A stretch of DNA of 64,000 nucleotides, from NCBI RefSeq assembly GCF_020080045.1, contig NZ_CP083451.1, positions 372,001-436,000 on the forward strand, in the 5' to 3' direction. A model generated the notes under the pieces. The model saw nothing but the letters and a program-made list of their open reading frames with translations. It ran no database searches and was not told the origin of the DNA. This document shows, piece by piece, positions 1 through 8,232 of the stretch (position 1 is the first letter of the stretch; each line of letters starts with the position of its first letter). The stretch is from Comamonas odontotermitis (GTDB lineage: Bacteria > Pseudomonadota > Gammaproteobacteria > Burkholderiales > Burkholderiaceae_C). Position numbers and translations under genes: made by a program.

Positions 1-225
1 AAGCTCAAGCCGCAGATGCCGCTGGTGCACGTGGTGGCGATGACGCGCTCGCTCGGTCTGCGCCAGTCCAAGGACCTGGAGCAGCCCGAAGTCTTTGTGT
101 GGCGCGACAACACGGACTCGACCGTGACCTGTGAATTTGTGGGCGGACGGCTGCGCACATGGACGCTGGAGCGTCCTGCAGTGGCGGAGCCCGCACCCAT
201 TGCAGGCCCTGGCAACCTGAATTGA
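1..225 (+). CDS. C-terminal end of an unrecognised protein (partial)
   Basis: An open frame enters from the left edge and ends at TGA 223–225, giving about 74 visible residues. The visible part is not hydrophobic, contains two tryptophans and one cysteine, and ends in an Ala/Pro-rich tail (AEPAPIAGPG). I do not recognise a family. Codon use fits the neighbours (G/C in third positions). The following 240 bases to the next gene carry no clear terminator. The start lies outside the window, so length and function cannot be judged. Confidence 0.55.
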   Translation, partial: KLKPQMPLVHVVAMTRSLGLRQSKDLEQPEVFVWRDNTDSTVTCEFVGGRLRTWTLERPAVAEPAPIAGPGNLN

Positions 226-466
226 GTGCGCGTAATTTGTAACAAAAGTGCCTTGCCAGCGTCCAACGCAGGGCAGGCGGCTGCCTTGGTCAGGTACTCC
301 GGGGGGGTAGGCAATCCCTCATATTGTGTAAAGCGGGCTCCCGTCCACGTAAAATCTCAGCCCAGCACGAAGACGGGTGCCAGATACCGGGCCACTCGTC
401 TCGCACAATCATTGATCGTTGCCAGAGCACAGGGGCGCCTGGCAAGCACAGGAAAGTTTGAACACC

Positions 467-673
467 ATGACGCAGGCAGTTGTTGAGTTGCTGGCCAAAG
501 ATCTGAACGCGCAGGGCGGCGTGTTCTGTCCCAATCCCAAGGCGGATATGAAGCTGTGGAACGGCCACCCCCGCGTCTTTCTGGACGTGGGCCACTCCGG
601 CGAGGCCAAGTGCCCGTACTGCGGCACCGTGTATCGACTCAAGGCAGGTGAAACCTTCCACGGCGGCCATTGA
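467..673 (+). CDS. CHCC-type zinc-finger protein
   Basis: This 68-residue protein has one zinc site, with Cys21, His43 and the Cys49-Pro-Tyr-Cys52 knuckle, matching the zf-CHCC family (the fold shared with the small NDUFS6 subunit of mitochondrial complex I). The length is typical of the bacterial family. The ATG at 467 follows a GGAAAG ribosome site. It sits directly before a lipopolysaccharide glycosyltransferase, whose GTG start follows this gene's TGA without a gap, so the two are translationally coupled. The role of the bacterial proteins is not established. Family assignment is secure; function is not. Confidence 0.85.
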   Translation: MTQAVVELLAKDLNAQGGVFCPNPKADMKLWNGHPRVFLDVGHSGEAKCPYCGTVYRLKAGETFHGGH

Positions 674-1486
674 GTGACAAACTCTCCATTGGGCGGTGCT
701 GCAGCTTCCCGCAAGCTGACGCTGACCATTGGCATCCTGACGCTGAACGAGGAAGACAACATCAAGGCCTGCATCAGCAGCGCCTCGTTTGCAGACCAGG
801 TGATCGTGGTGGACAGCGGCAGTACGGACCGCACCACCGCCATCGCCTGCGAGCAGGGAGCCCAGGTCTACCGCTATGACGACTGGCAGGGCTTTGCCGT
901 GCAGCGCAACCGCCTGCTCGCGCATGCCACGGGCGACTACGTCTTCTTTCTGGACGCGGATGAGGTCATTTCGCCCGCGTTCCGCGAAGAACTGCAGGCT
1001 ATCGTGCAATCGGGCACCGAAGCCATCTGGATGGTGCGCTGGCGCATGGTGGCCTTTGGCAAGGAACTGAAGTACCTGCGCTCCACCGCCAAGGTCGAGC
1101 GCCTGTTCTGGCGTGGCCTGCTGCGCGAATACACCGGCGTGGTGCACGAAGAGGCGCAGCTCTCGCGCGGCGATGTGCCGCGCCATCTGATGAAGACGCC
1201 GCTGCTGCATTACTCGCGCAATACCGTGCATTCCAGCCTGGAAAAACTCACCCAGTACGCCATGCTCGGCGCTGCCAAGCGTGCGCAGGAAGGCGCGAGC
1301 GGTGGCATCTGGCGGGGCATGGCCTCGTCGGTGGCGATGTTTCTGCGCCTCTATATCCTGCATTTCGGCTTTCTGTGCGGCGGCGCGGGCTTTCTGTACT
1401 GCGTGTTCGTCGCGCTGGAGAGCTTTTTCCGCTATGTGGCGCTGGCCTACGACCGACCTTACCTGAGCGGAGACGTACGCCGATGA
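674..1486 (+). CDS. Family 2 glycosyltransferase, WaaE/KdtX-like (LPS core)
   Basis: The protein has 270 residues. After a short variable start, the GT-A fold begins with the typical segment TIGILTLNEEDNIKACI and the nucleotide-sugar/metal-binding motif FFLDADE around residue 95. A hydrophobic C-terminal part around residues 215–250 suggests membrane attachment. The layout matches the WaaE/KdtX branch of GT2 enzymes, which add a glucose or heptose to the lipopolysaccharide inner core at the cytoplasmic face. The GTG start at 674 abuts the preceding stop, and the end overlaps the O-antigen ligase start by ATGA. The exact sugar and linkage cannot be read from sequence. Confidence 0.85.
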   Translation: MTNSPLGGAAASRKLTLTIGILTLNEEDNIKACISSASFADQVIVVDSGSTDRTTAIACEQGAQVYRYDDWQGFAVQRNRLLAHATGDYVFFLDADEVISPAFREELQAIVQSGTEAIWMVRWRMVAFGKELKYLRSTAKVERLFWRGLLREYTGVVHEEAQLSRGDVPRHLMKTPLLHYSRNTVHSSLEKLTQYAMLGAAKRAQEGASGGIWRGMASSVAMFLRLYILHFGFLCGGAGFLYCVFVALESFFRYVALAYDRPYLSGDVRR

Positions 1487-2781
1487 CGCGCGCGGCGGCC
1501 GTGCCGCCTGCATCCACGCTGGCCTTGCGGGCCAGCCAGCTGGCCGCTTTCCTGGTGCCGGGCGTGGCACTGTCCGTGCCTTCGGGCTATTCGGTCGGGG
1601 CTGCGGTGCTGGCGCTGGCCGCGCTGGTGTTCGTGCGCCAGTGGTGGGGCCAGCCCTGGGACCGGCGGGCCGTGCTGCTGGGCAGCCTGATTGCTGTCAT
1701 GGGCGTGTTGTGGTCATTGAGCTTTGATGGCTGGTCGCTCAAGCCGCGCAACGACCAGTTCTACAAGTACCTCTTCGCCATTGCCGGCCTGGGCTTCCTG
1801 CAACTGTATGCGCCCAAGGTACGCCCGCTGGGCTGGGGCATGCTGGCCGGTGCCCTGGGCGCAGGCCTGGTGGCCGCCTGGCAGGCGGGATGGACCGACG
1901 CGCACCGGGCCAATGGCTTTACCAATGCAATCCAGTTCAGCGGTCTGGCGCTCATTCTGGCGCTGGGCTGCTGCTTTGGCGTATTGCTGCTGTGGCGCTC
2001 GCTGGCGGCCTGGCAGCGCGCGCTGGGACTGGTGTGCAGCCTGTTTGGCCTGCTGGCGGTTGTTCTGTCGGATACGCGCGGCAGCTGGATCGTGCTGCCC
2101 GTGGTGCTGCTGATGGGGGCGTTGATGCTGTGGCGCTGCGGCCTGCGCAAACCCGTGAGCCTGGGGCTGGTGGCTGCAGTCATCGGCATCGGTGGGTTGG
2201 TGGCCGTCAAGGGCGCAGAGATGGCGCAGCGCTACCACACGGCAGTGACCGAGGTGGAGCAGTACCAGGAGCAGCACCAGGGCGCCGCGCAGACCTCGGT
2301 GGGCCAGCGGCTGGCGCACTGGCAGCTGGCCTGGGAGATGGGGCGCGACAAGCCGCTGACCGGCTGGGGTTTGCAGGGTTATATCGATGAAAAGGAGCGC
2401 CGCGTGCAGGCGGGGCGTGCCAGCGCGTCGGTGCTGGGCTACGACCATGCGCACAATGAGGTGCTGGACATGTTTGCCAAGCGCGGGCTCATTGGCGTGG
2501 TGCTGCTTCTGGTTTTCTATGCAGTGCCGCTGGCCATCTTCTGGCCCACGCAGCGGCGCATGGCCCAGTGCCCTGGCACGCCGATGGATCGCCAGATTCT
2601 CTATCTGCGCATGCTGGGCACGATGGTGCCGCTGTGCTACATGGGTTTCGGCCTGACCCAGGTCTTCTTTGCCCATAACAGCGGGCATATGTTCTATGTA
2701 TACATGCTGGTGGTGTTGCTGGGTGCGCTGATTGGGCGTGAGCGCGCACTATCTTTGGCGTGCGGTCCTCAAAAGCCCTGA
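1483..2781 (+). CDS. O-antigen ligase (Wzy_C/WaaL family)
   Basis: This is a polytopic membrane protein of 432 residues with about ten to twelve hydrophobic segments and a large periplasmic loop in the second half. That loop ends in the motif H-A-H-N-E-V-L, the conserved His-Asn-x-x-Leu signature of the Wzy_C domain. Enzymes of this family transfer polymerised O-antigen (or another undecaprenyl-linked glycan) to lipid A–core. The ATG at 1483 overlaps the glycosyltransferase stop by four bases, so it is co-translated with the LPS enzyme. WaaL ligases and Wzy polymerases are hard to separate by sequence; the WaaE-like neighbour favours ligase. Confidence 0.8.
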   Translation: MTRAAAVPPASTLALRASQLAAFLVPGVALSVPSGYSVGAAVLALAALVFVRQWWGQPWDRRAVLLGSLIAVMGVLWSLSFDGWSLKPRNDQFYKYLFAIAGLGFLQLYAPKVRPLGWGMLAGALGAGLVAAWQAGWTDAHRANGFTNAIQFSGLALILALGCCFGVLLLWRSLAAWQRALGLVCSLFGLLAVVLSDTRGSWIVLPVVLLMGALMLWRCGLRKPVSLGLVAAVIGIGGLVAVKGAEMAQRYHTAVTEVEQYQEQHQGAAQTSVGQRLAHWQLAWEMGRDKPLTGWGLQGYIDEKERRVQAGRASASVLGYDHAHNEVLDMFAKRGLIGVVLLLVFYAVPLAIFWPTQRRMAQCPGTPMDRQILYLRMLGTMVPLCYMGFGLTQVFFAHNSGHMFYVYMLVVLLGALIGRERALSLACGPQKP

Positions 2782-2806
2782 GGGCTGATCGCTCACGACG
2801 CAATCC

Positions 2807-3682
2807 TCACGGTGCAATTGCCTGTGCAGCAAAGTGCGCGGCAGGCTCCACCAGTTGCATCTGCTCGGCAATCAGTGGCAGATCGCGCGAGCCGGGTGTT
2901 GTGGCCTTCACCAGCGAATACAGGGTGGCCGTTGCCAGCTCCAGGGCCTGTGGCAGGGCTTTCCCGTCCACCAGCCGGCCCAGCAGGGTGGCGGCAAACA
3001 CATCGCCCATGCCATTGGGCAGCGGATGCAGGTCGATGCGGGGCGTGGTCACCAGCCAGGCGCCTGTGCCGTTGACGGCCAGCGTGCCAAGCTGGTCGGC
3101 CGCGATGTCGGGTGTGGCCAGGCTGGTGATGATGATGGTGTCCGGCCCACGGCCACGCAACTGGCGGGCCACGGCGACGGCTTCGCCAACGCTGGCGAGC
3201 TTGGCGCCGGTCAGCAACTCGAATTCAAACTGGTTGGGCGTGATGATGTTGGCAAACGGAATGGCCTGGTCGCGCAGGAAATTGGGGATGGCAGGGTTCA
3301 CGAACAGGCCGCGCCCGACATCACCCATCACCGGATCGCACAGGTAGCGCAGTTGCGGGTTGGCGTGCCGGATGTCGCCCACCGCGTCGAGAATGACGCT
3401 GCCGGTTTCCGCATTGCCCAGGTAGCCCGACAGCACCGCGCTCACCTTGTGCAGCACGCCACGCTCGCGCAGGCCGGTCAGGATGCTCTGGATGTGCTCT
3501 GCGCTCAGGATCTGGCCGCGAAACTGGCCATAGCCCGTGTGGTTGGAAAACAGCACCGTGTGCACCTGCAGCACCTCAAAACCCAGGCGCTGCAGCGCGA
3601 ACACCGCCGCCGAGTTGCCCACATAGCCCCAGGCCACGTGGGATTGGATGGACAGGATGATGGGTTTGGCAGGGGTGCTCAC
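2807..3682 (-). CDS. pdxY: Pyridoxal kinase PdxY
   Basis: A 291-residue ribokinase-fold enzyme that phosphorylates pyridoxal in the vitamin B6 salvage pathway. The N-terminal substrate loop (SIQSHVAWGYVGNSAA) and the C-terminal G-M-G-D motif with the catalytic Asp near residue 227 are those of PdxY/PdxK. The start is GTG at 3682, supported by an AAGGA ribosome site eight bases upstream; the frame runs much further 5' but that part overlaps the previous gene in another frame. It lies 29 bases behind a nitronate monooxygenase gene on the same strand and converges on the O-antigen ligase. Confidence 0.93.
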   Translation of the reverse strand: MSTPAKPIILSIQSHVAWGYVGNSAAVFALQRLGFEVLQVHTVLFSNHTGYGQFRGQILSAEHIQSILTGLRERGVLHKVSAVLSGYLGNAETGSVILDAVGDIRHANPQLRYLCDPVMGDVGRGLFVNPAIPNFLRDQAIPFANIITPNQFEFELLTGAKLASVGEAVAVARQLRGRGPDTIIITSLATPDIAADQLGTLAVNGTGAWLVTTPRIDLHPLPNGMGDVFAATLLGRLVDGKALPQALELATATLYSLVKATTPGSRDLPLIAEQMQLVEPAAHFAAQAIAP

Positions 3683-3711
3683 AGCGGCAATCCTTGTAAA
3701 AAAGAGAGCGC

Positions 3712-4764
3712 CTATTGTCCGCCAGCGGCGCGCCACTCGTCTTGCAGGTGCTGTAAAAGCTGTGCGGCAGGCAGGGCGCGCGCCTGCGCCACGCCCTGCC
3801 CGGCCCAAAGCGACAGGTATTGCGCATCGCCCGCTGCACCAGCGAGCTTGCGCAGTGCGCCTGTCAGCGCGTTCTGGACCGGGTAGGCCGGAATATCGGC
3901 TTCGTCGGGCTCCAGCGCGCTGATCATGGCATTGCGGACACCGCGTGCCGGGCGGCCCGAGATGGTGCGCGTGGTGACGGTGTCCGTCGCATGGGCTCCG
4001 GCCAGTGCGGCGCGGTATGCGGCGTTGATGGCCGATTCCGGGCAGACGAGGAAGGCCGTGCCCATTTGCACGGCCTGCGCGCCCAGCGCGAGCGCAGCGG
4101 CAATGCCCGCGCCATCCATGATGCCGCCTGCGGCAATCACCGGCACTTGCAACTGCAGCACGCAATCGCGCACCAGCGGCAGTGTGGCGACCATCGACGA
4201 GGCGTAGTCGGCCAGGAAGGTGCCTCGGTGGCCACCAGCTTCGAGGCCGCTGGCGATCACCGCATCGGCGCCCACGGCCTGCCAGGCCAGCGCCTCGGCC
4301 ACCGTGGTGGCGGTGCCCCATACGGCAATGCCTGCGGCATGCAGGCGCTGCACCTGGGCTGCCTCCAGAATCCCGAAAGTGAAACTGGCCACGGCGGGGC
4401 GCAACTCGATCAGGGTGTCCAGCTGCTGTGCAAAATCCTCGCACCACTGCACGGGCAGTGTGGGCTCGGTGCCAAAGCGCGCATAGAACGGCGCCAGGCG
4501 TTGCATGGCGCGCTGCACCTGTGCGGGATCGGGTGTAGGCGTGGCCTGCACGAACAGATTCATCGCAAAGGGTTGCTGCGTCTGCGCGCGCACGGCAGCA
4601 GCGGCCTCGCGCATGGCCTGGGGCGAGCGCATGCCGCAGCCGAGCGAACCCAGCCCGCCGCAGGCGGAGACGGCAGCCGCCAGCGCGGGGCTGTCGGACC
4701 CGGTCATCGGGCCCTGCACCACCGGCAGGTGCAGGCCCAGTTGTTGCATCAGTGCAGTTGGCAT
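3712..4764 (-). CDS. Nitronate monooxygenase (class I, FMN-dependent)
   Basis: A 350-residue TIM-barrel flavoprotein of the NMO/2-nitropropane dioxygenase family, which oxidises alkyl nitronates such as propionate 3-nitronate to the carbonyl compound and nitrite. The phosphate/FMN-binding start QGPMTGSDSPALAAAVS, the segment GLEAGGHRG with the putative catalytic His179, and AGGIMDGAGIAAALALGA are all present. An AAGGA site seven bases before ATG 4764 fixes the start. It lies between a LysR gene and pdxY with about 29 bases on each side, which suggests one transcript. The substrate in this organism is unknown. Confidence 0.88.
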   Translation of the reverse strand: MPTALMQQLGLHLPVVQGPMTGSDSPALAAAVSACGGLGSLGCGMRSPQAMREAAAAVRAQTQQPFAMNLFVQATPTPDPAQVQRAMQRLAPFYARFGTEPTLPVQWCEDFAQQLDTLIELRPAVASFTFGILEAAQVQRLHAAGIAVWGTATTVAEALAWQAVGADAVIASGLEAGGHRGTFLADYASSMVATLPLVRDCVLQLQVPVIAAGGIMDGAGIAAALALGAQAVQMGTAFLVCPESAINAAYRAALAGAHATDTVTTRTISGRPARGVRNAMISALEPDEADIPAYPVQNALTGALRKLAGAAGDAQYLSLWAGQGVAQARALPAAQLLQHLQDEWRAAGGQ

Positions 4765-4793
4765 GGCGTCATCCTTCAAGGTCAAAACGATCG

Positions 4794-5660
4794 CTATCGC
4801 GCATCTGGCGAGCGGTGTGATTTCAAAACAGATAGCAATTGCTGCACCGCCGGTGTGCGATAACCACTGCGGGTGATGAACATGGTGGTGCAGGGGGGCA
4901 GCGGCAAGGTGGTGATGGGCAAGGGGTCGCGTTGCAGGTCGAGCACAGCCTGTGGCGCCACGGCTACCGCGCTGCCAGCGGCTACGCTGGCGAGAATGGC
5001 GTAGTACGAATGCAGCTGCAGCACCTGCGCAGGAGGCGCACCACGCGTCTTTTGCATCCAGTCCTCGCCAATGCGGCGGTACGTGCAACCATCGGTGAAG
5101 GCGGCCAGGGTCGACGGGGCGTCGCGCTCCGTGCTACCGGCAGGCAACAGCAGGCGCAGCGGCTCTTCGTACAGGGGCTCCAGCGTCAGCGGCAGTGGCT
5201 CGCCCAGGTCGGGGGCCGGCCAGGCCACCAGGGCGGCGTCCAGCGCGTGGTCCAGCAACTGCTCCACCAGCTGGCGCGAGGGCGCGGTTGACAGCACCAG
5301 TTGCACATCGGGATGGCTGCGGTGGAACTGCGCCAGCGGCTGCGGCAGGCGCACGGCGGCGGTGCTTTCCATCGAGCCCAGGCGCAGCCGGCCGCTCGGC
5401 GCATCGGCGCGCAGGTTCTGCTCGGCCTCTTCGGCCAGCGACAGCAACTGCCCGGCGTAGCGCTGCAGGCGCAGGCCTTCGGGAGTCAGCACCATGCGCC
5501 GGGCCTCGCGCACAAAGAGCGGCACGCCCAGGGATTCCTCCAACTGCTGGATGCGCGTCGTCACATTGGACTGCACGCGCCCCAACTGCTGCGCGGCACG
5601 CGTGATGCTGCCCGCTTCGGCAACCTGCAGAAAAATGGAGAGCGAGGCAAGATCGAGCAT
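4794..5660 (-). CDS. LysR-family transcriptional regulator
   Basis: The 288-residue protein has an N-terminal winged helix-turn-helix at residues 3–60 (ITRAAQQLGRVQSNVTTRIQQLEESLG) and a co-inducer domain from about 90 on. It is divergent from an MFS exporter gene 73 bases away; the interval holds two nested inverted repeats fit for autoregulation and control of the exporter. The same strand continues into the nitronate monooxygenase and pdxY genes. The last codons (…QLLSVLK…) are encoded by a copy of the dispersed GATAGC repeat at 4821–4845, so the C-terminus may have been reshaped by that repeat. Confidence 0.92.
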   Translation of the reverse strand: MLDLASLSIFLQVAEAGSITRAAQQLGRVQSNVTTRIQQLEESLGVPLFVREARRMVLTPEGLRLQRYAGQLLSLAEEAEQNLRADAPSGRLRLGSMESTAAVRLPQPLAQFHRSHPDVQLVLSTAPSRQLVEQLLDHALDAALVAWPAPDLGEPLPLTLEPLYEEPLRLLLPAGSTERDAPSTLAAFTDGCTYRRIGEDWMQKTRGAPPAQVLQLHSYYAILASVAAGSAVAVAPQAVLDLQRDPLPITTLPLPPCTTMFITRSGYRTPAVQQLLSVLKSHRSPDAR

Positions 5661-5672
5661 GGCTGGTAAAAA

Positions 5673-5728
5673 TATCTATCTTTTTATGGAATGGTAATTT
5701 ATCATTTAATCTCAAAAAAAGATAGATA
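5673..5728. promoter_or_regulatory. Divergent LysR/MFS control region with nested dyads
   Basis: A perfect 13-base inverted repeat (TATCTATCTTTTT at 5673–5685 and its complement at 5716–5728) encloses a second imperfect dyad, ATGGTAATTTATCAT at 5691–5705, which contains a T-N11-A LysR box. The region is strikingly AT-rich compared with its flanks. It lies between the LysR start codon (5660) and the exporter start codon (5734), so it must contain both promoters. That the LysR protein binds here is inferred from position and symmetry. Confidence 0.6.
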
Positions 5729-5733
5729 GAGCC

Positions 5734-7005
5734 ATGTCCATCTCTGCACCCGCATCTTCTGCCGTGTCTTCGGCATCGGTATCCACTGCTTCCGCCCTGA
5801 GTCAGCGGCCCTGGCTGGTGGCCATTGCCGGCATGATTGCCATGGCATCGGCCATGGGCATCGGGCGTTTTGCCTTCACGCCGCTGCTGCCGATGATGCT
5901 GCACGATGGCACTGTCACCCTGGCCCAGGGCAGCTGGCTGGCGATGAGCAACTATATCGGCTACTTTGTCGGCTCGCTCGTGTGCATGGCACTGCCCTGG
6001 GTGGCCAGGGGTGTGGTGCAGCGCTGGCACCCGGCGCGCATGGTGCGCTGGTGGCTGTTTTTCACCGCAGTGCTGACGGCTGCCATGGCGCTGCAATGGC
6101 CAGCCGCCTGGGCCAGCCTGCGGTTTGTGTCGGGTGTGGCAAGTGCCGTGGTGTTCCTCAACATCACCTTGTGGTGCATGTCGCAACTGGCGCATCTGGG
6201 CAGGCCTGCGCTGGGCGGGCTGGTGTTCTGCGGGCCGGGCCTGGGCATCCTGGTGACGGGCCTGGCCACCAGCGGCATGGTGACGGCAGGCTGGCATGCG
6301 GTCAGCGGCTGGCTGGTGTTTGCGCTGCTGGCAGGGCTCTTCTGGCTGCTCGTACTGCCTGTGGTGCGGGGTGCGCTTGCGCCGCTGCCCGCCGCGCAGC
6401 CGGGTGCAGCAGTGGCGCCTGCAGCCGAAGGGCCGCTCGACCGGGCCCTGCTCACCGCAGCCTACAGCTTTGCCGGGCTGGGCTATATCGTCACTGCCAC
6501 CTACCTGCCAGTGATTGCCCGTGGCGCATTGCCGCAAGGCTCCGTCTGGCCCGATCTGTTCTGGCCCATGTTTGGCGGTGGCGTGGCACTGGGTGCCTAC
6601 CTGTCGACCCATGTGCCCATGCAGTGGGACAGGCGCAAGCTGCTGATGGCAGGCTATGGCATTCAGGCGCTGTCGATTGTCATCAGCTTTGTCTGGCCCA
6701 CGCCCGTGGGTTTTGCACTGGGCAGCCTCTTGCTGGGGCTGCCGTTCACCACCATTACCTTCTTTGCACTGCAGGAGGCACGGCGCATATGGCCCGCTGC
6801 CATCAGCAGCTTTCCAGGCCTGCTCACCGCCGCCTATGGCCTGGGGCAGATCCTGGGCCCGCCCATGGTGGCCTACATGCTCGCCCACACCGCCAATACC
6901 CAGACCGGCTTTGCCTACGGGCTGGCGGTGGCCGCAGGTGCGCTGGTGCTGGGCATGCTGCTGTATGCCTGGATGATGGCGCGCCATCCGCAGCGCAGCA
7001 TGTGA
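5734..7005 (+). CDS. YbfB/YjiJ-family MFS transporter
   Basis: A 423-residue inner-membrane protein with about twelve membrane segments. The first helix ends in MGIGRFAFTPLLPMM, the hallmark of the YbfB/YjiJ branch (MFS_4) of the major facilitator superfamily. Members are presumed exporters with unknown substrates. The gene is divergent from a LysR regulator, a very common pairing for inducible efflux. The N-terminus carries a Ser/Ala-rich cytoplasmic stretch of about 30 residues. I see no terminator in the 150 bases after the stop. Confidence 0.88.
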   Translation: MSISAPASSAVSSASVSTASALSQRPWLVAIAGMIAMASAMGIGRFAFTPLLPMMLHDGTVTLAQGSWLAMSNYIGYFVGSLVCMALPWVARGVVQRWHPARMVRWWLFFTAVLTAAMALQWPAAWASLRFVSGVASAVVFLNITLWCMSQLAHLGRPALGGLVFCGPGLGILVTGLATSGMVTAGWHAVSGWLVFALLAGLFWLLVLPVVRGALAPLPAAQPGAAVAPAAEGPLDRALLTAAYSFAGLGYIVTATYLPVIARGALPQGSVWPDLFWPMFGGGVALGAYLSTHVPMQWDRRKLLMAGYGIQALSIVISFVWPTPVGFALGSLLLGLPFTTITFFALQEARRIWPAAISSFPGLLTAAYGLGQILGPPMVAYMLAHTANTQTGFAYGLAVAAGALVLGMLLYAWMMARHPQRSM

Positions 7006-7154
7006 CGGCAGTCCGGGCAATTCCACGCGCCTCGCGGCTTTGTCTCGGCGGAGAAATATGCTGTCCGCATTTCACTGACAAGCGCTGGCAGCTATCAAAA
7101 ACAGAGTCGGTGGATTTTGGTAACCGGGGTGTAACCTTGGGGTAAACTCCGGTG

Positions 7155-7168
7155 CGCAAACGTTTGCG
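7155..7168. promoter_or_regulatory. LacI-family operator (RbsR site) before rbsB
   Basis: CGCAAACGTTTGCG is a perfect 14-base palindrome with the central CG of LacI/GalR-family operators and is close to the E. coli RbsR/PurR-type site. It lies 88 bases before rbsB, and the operon encodes its own LacI regulator, so it is the probable binding site of that protein. A related half-site (GCGCAAACGG) is found at 8213–8222 between rbsB and rbsA. Confidence 0.75.
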
Positions 7169-7256
7169 TCATGCAAACATGCGGCTTCTTGCGGTAACTG
7201 CCATGGTTGTACTTTTGCAGAGCCGCATTTGCATACCTATTTTTCTGGAGACTCTC

Positions 7257-8207
7257 ATGCGCTTTTCCCGCCGTACCCTGACTGCTGCGCTGGCCCTGGC
7301 TGCCGTGGCTGGTTTCTCCCATAACGCTGCTGCAGCTGACAAGCCCAAGGTGGCGCTGGTGATGAAGTCGCTGGCCAATGAATTCTTCCGCACCATGGAA
7401 GATGGCGCCAAGGCGCACCAGAAGGCGCATGCCTCCGAGTACACCCTGCTGGCCAATGGCATCAAGGACGAGACCGATACCGCAGCCCAGATCAAGATGG
7501 TCGAGCAGATGGTGGCGCAGCGCGTCAACGCCATCGTGATTGCACCGGCTGACTCCAAGGCGCTGGTGCCGACGCTCAAGGCCGCGGCCGACAAGGGCGT
7601 GCTGGTGATCAATATCGACAACAAGCTGGACGCCGATGCCTTGAAGAGCAAGGAGCTGAGTGTGCCCTTCGTCGGCCCCGACAACCGTGCGGGCGCAAAG
7701 CTGGTGGGTGATTTCCTGGGCAAGCAGCTCAAATCCGGCGACAAGGTGGCGATTGTGGAAGGCGTGTCGACCACCTTCAACGCACAGCAGCGCACGCTGG
7801 GCTTTCAGGACGCGATGAAGGCCGCAGGCATCAACGTGGTGAGCGTGCAGTCCGGCCAGTGGGAAATCGACAAGGGCAACACCGTGGCAGCCGGCATGCT
7901 GCGCGAAAACCCCGACCTCAAGGCCATCTTGGCAGGCAACGACAGCATGGCGCTGGGCGTGGTCGCAGCCGTGAAGGCCTCGGGCCGCACCGGCAAGGTG
8001 GACGTGGTGGGTTACGACAACATCGCCGCCATCAAGCCCATGCTCAAGGACGGCCGTGTACTCGCCACTGCCGACCAGTTTGCCGCCAAACAGGCCGTAT
8101 TCGGTATCGAGATTGCACTGAAGGCCCTGGCCGAGAAGAAAAAGCAGAACGACATGCCCACCGAGGTAAAGACCGATGTGGTGCTGGTTACCAAGAACAC
8201 CAAATAA
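7257..8207 (+). CDS. rbsB: Ribose ABC transporter, periplasmic binding protein
   Basis: A 316-residue type I periplasmic binding protein. A signal peptide (MRFSRRTLTAALALAAVAGF, cut near Ala26) precedes the sugar-binding domain that starts KPKVALVMKSLANEFF. It delivers the sugar to the RbsAC membrane complex. The ATG at 7257 was chosen over an upstream TTG/GTG extension because it follows a CTGGAG ribosome site and opens a good signal peptide. It is the first gene of an operon with ATPase, permease, LacI regulator, ribokinase and ribose pyranase; the last two make ribose the likely ligand. Confidence 0.9.
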   Translation: MRFSRRTLTAALALAAVAGFSHNAAAADKPKVALVMKSLANEFFRTMEDGAKAHQKAHASEYTLLANGIKDETDTAAQIKMVEQMVAQRVNAIVIAPADSKALVPTLKAAADKGVLVINIDNKLDADALKSKELSVPFVGPDNRAGAKLVGDFLGKQLKSGDKVAIVEGVSTTFNAQQRTLGFQDAMKAAGINVVSVQSGQWEIDKGNTVAAGMLRENPDLKAILAGNDSMALGVVAAVKASGRTGKVDVVGYDNIAAIKPMLKDGRVLATADQFAAKQAVFGIEIALKALAEKKKQNDMPTEVKTDVVLVTKNTK

Positions 8208-8232
8208 GCGCTGCGCAAACGGTACAACGGCC

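Noticed and set aside
290..1570. A 426-codon open frame on the minus strand opposite the glycosyltransferase.
   Set aside because: It is the antisense shadow of a GC-rich gene: low-complexity His/Ala/Arg-rich translation, no ribosome site and no family features.
2774..2786. AGCCCTGAGGGCT palindrome at the O-antigen ligase stop codon as a terminator.
   Set aside because: The stem is at most five pairs with a three-base loop and no T-run follows.
5134..7026. A 630-codon minus-strand frame opposite the MFS exporter.
   Set aside because: The translation is Gln/His/Gly-rich with no domain, and it merges into the LysR gene in another frame. It is a composition artefact.
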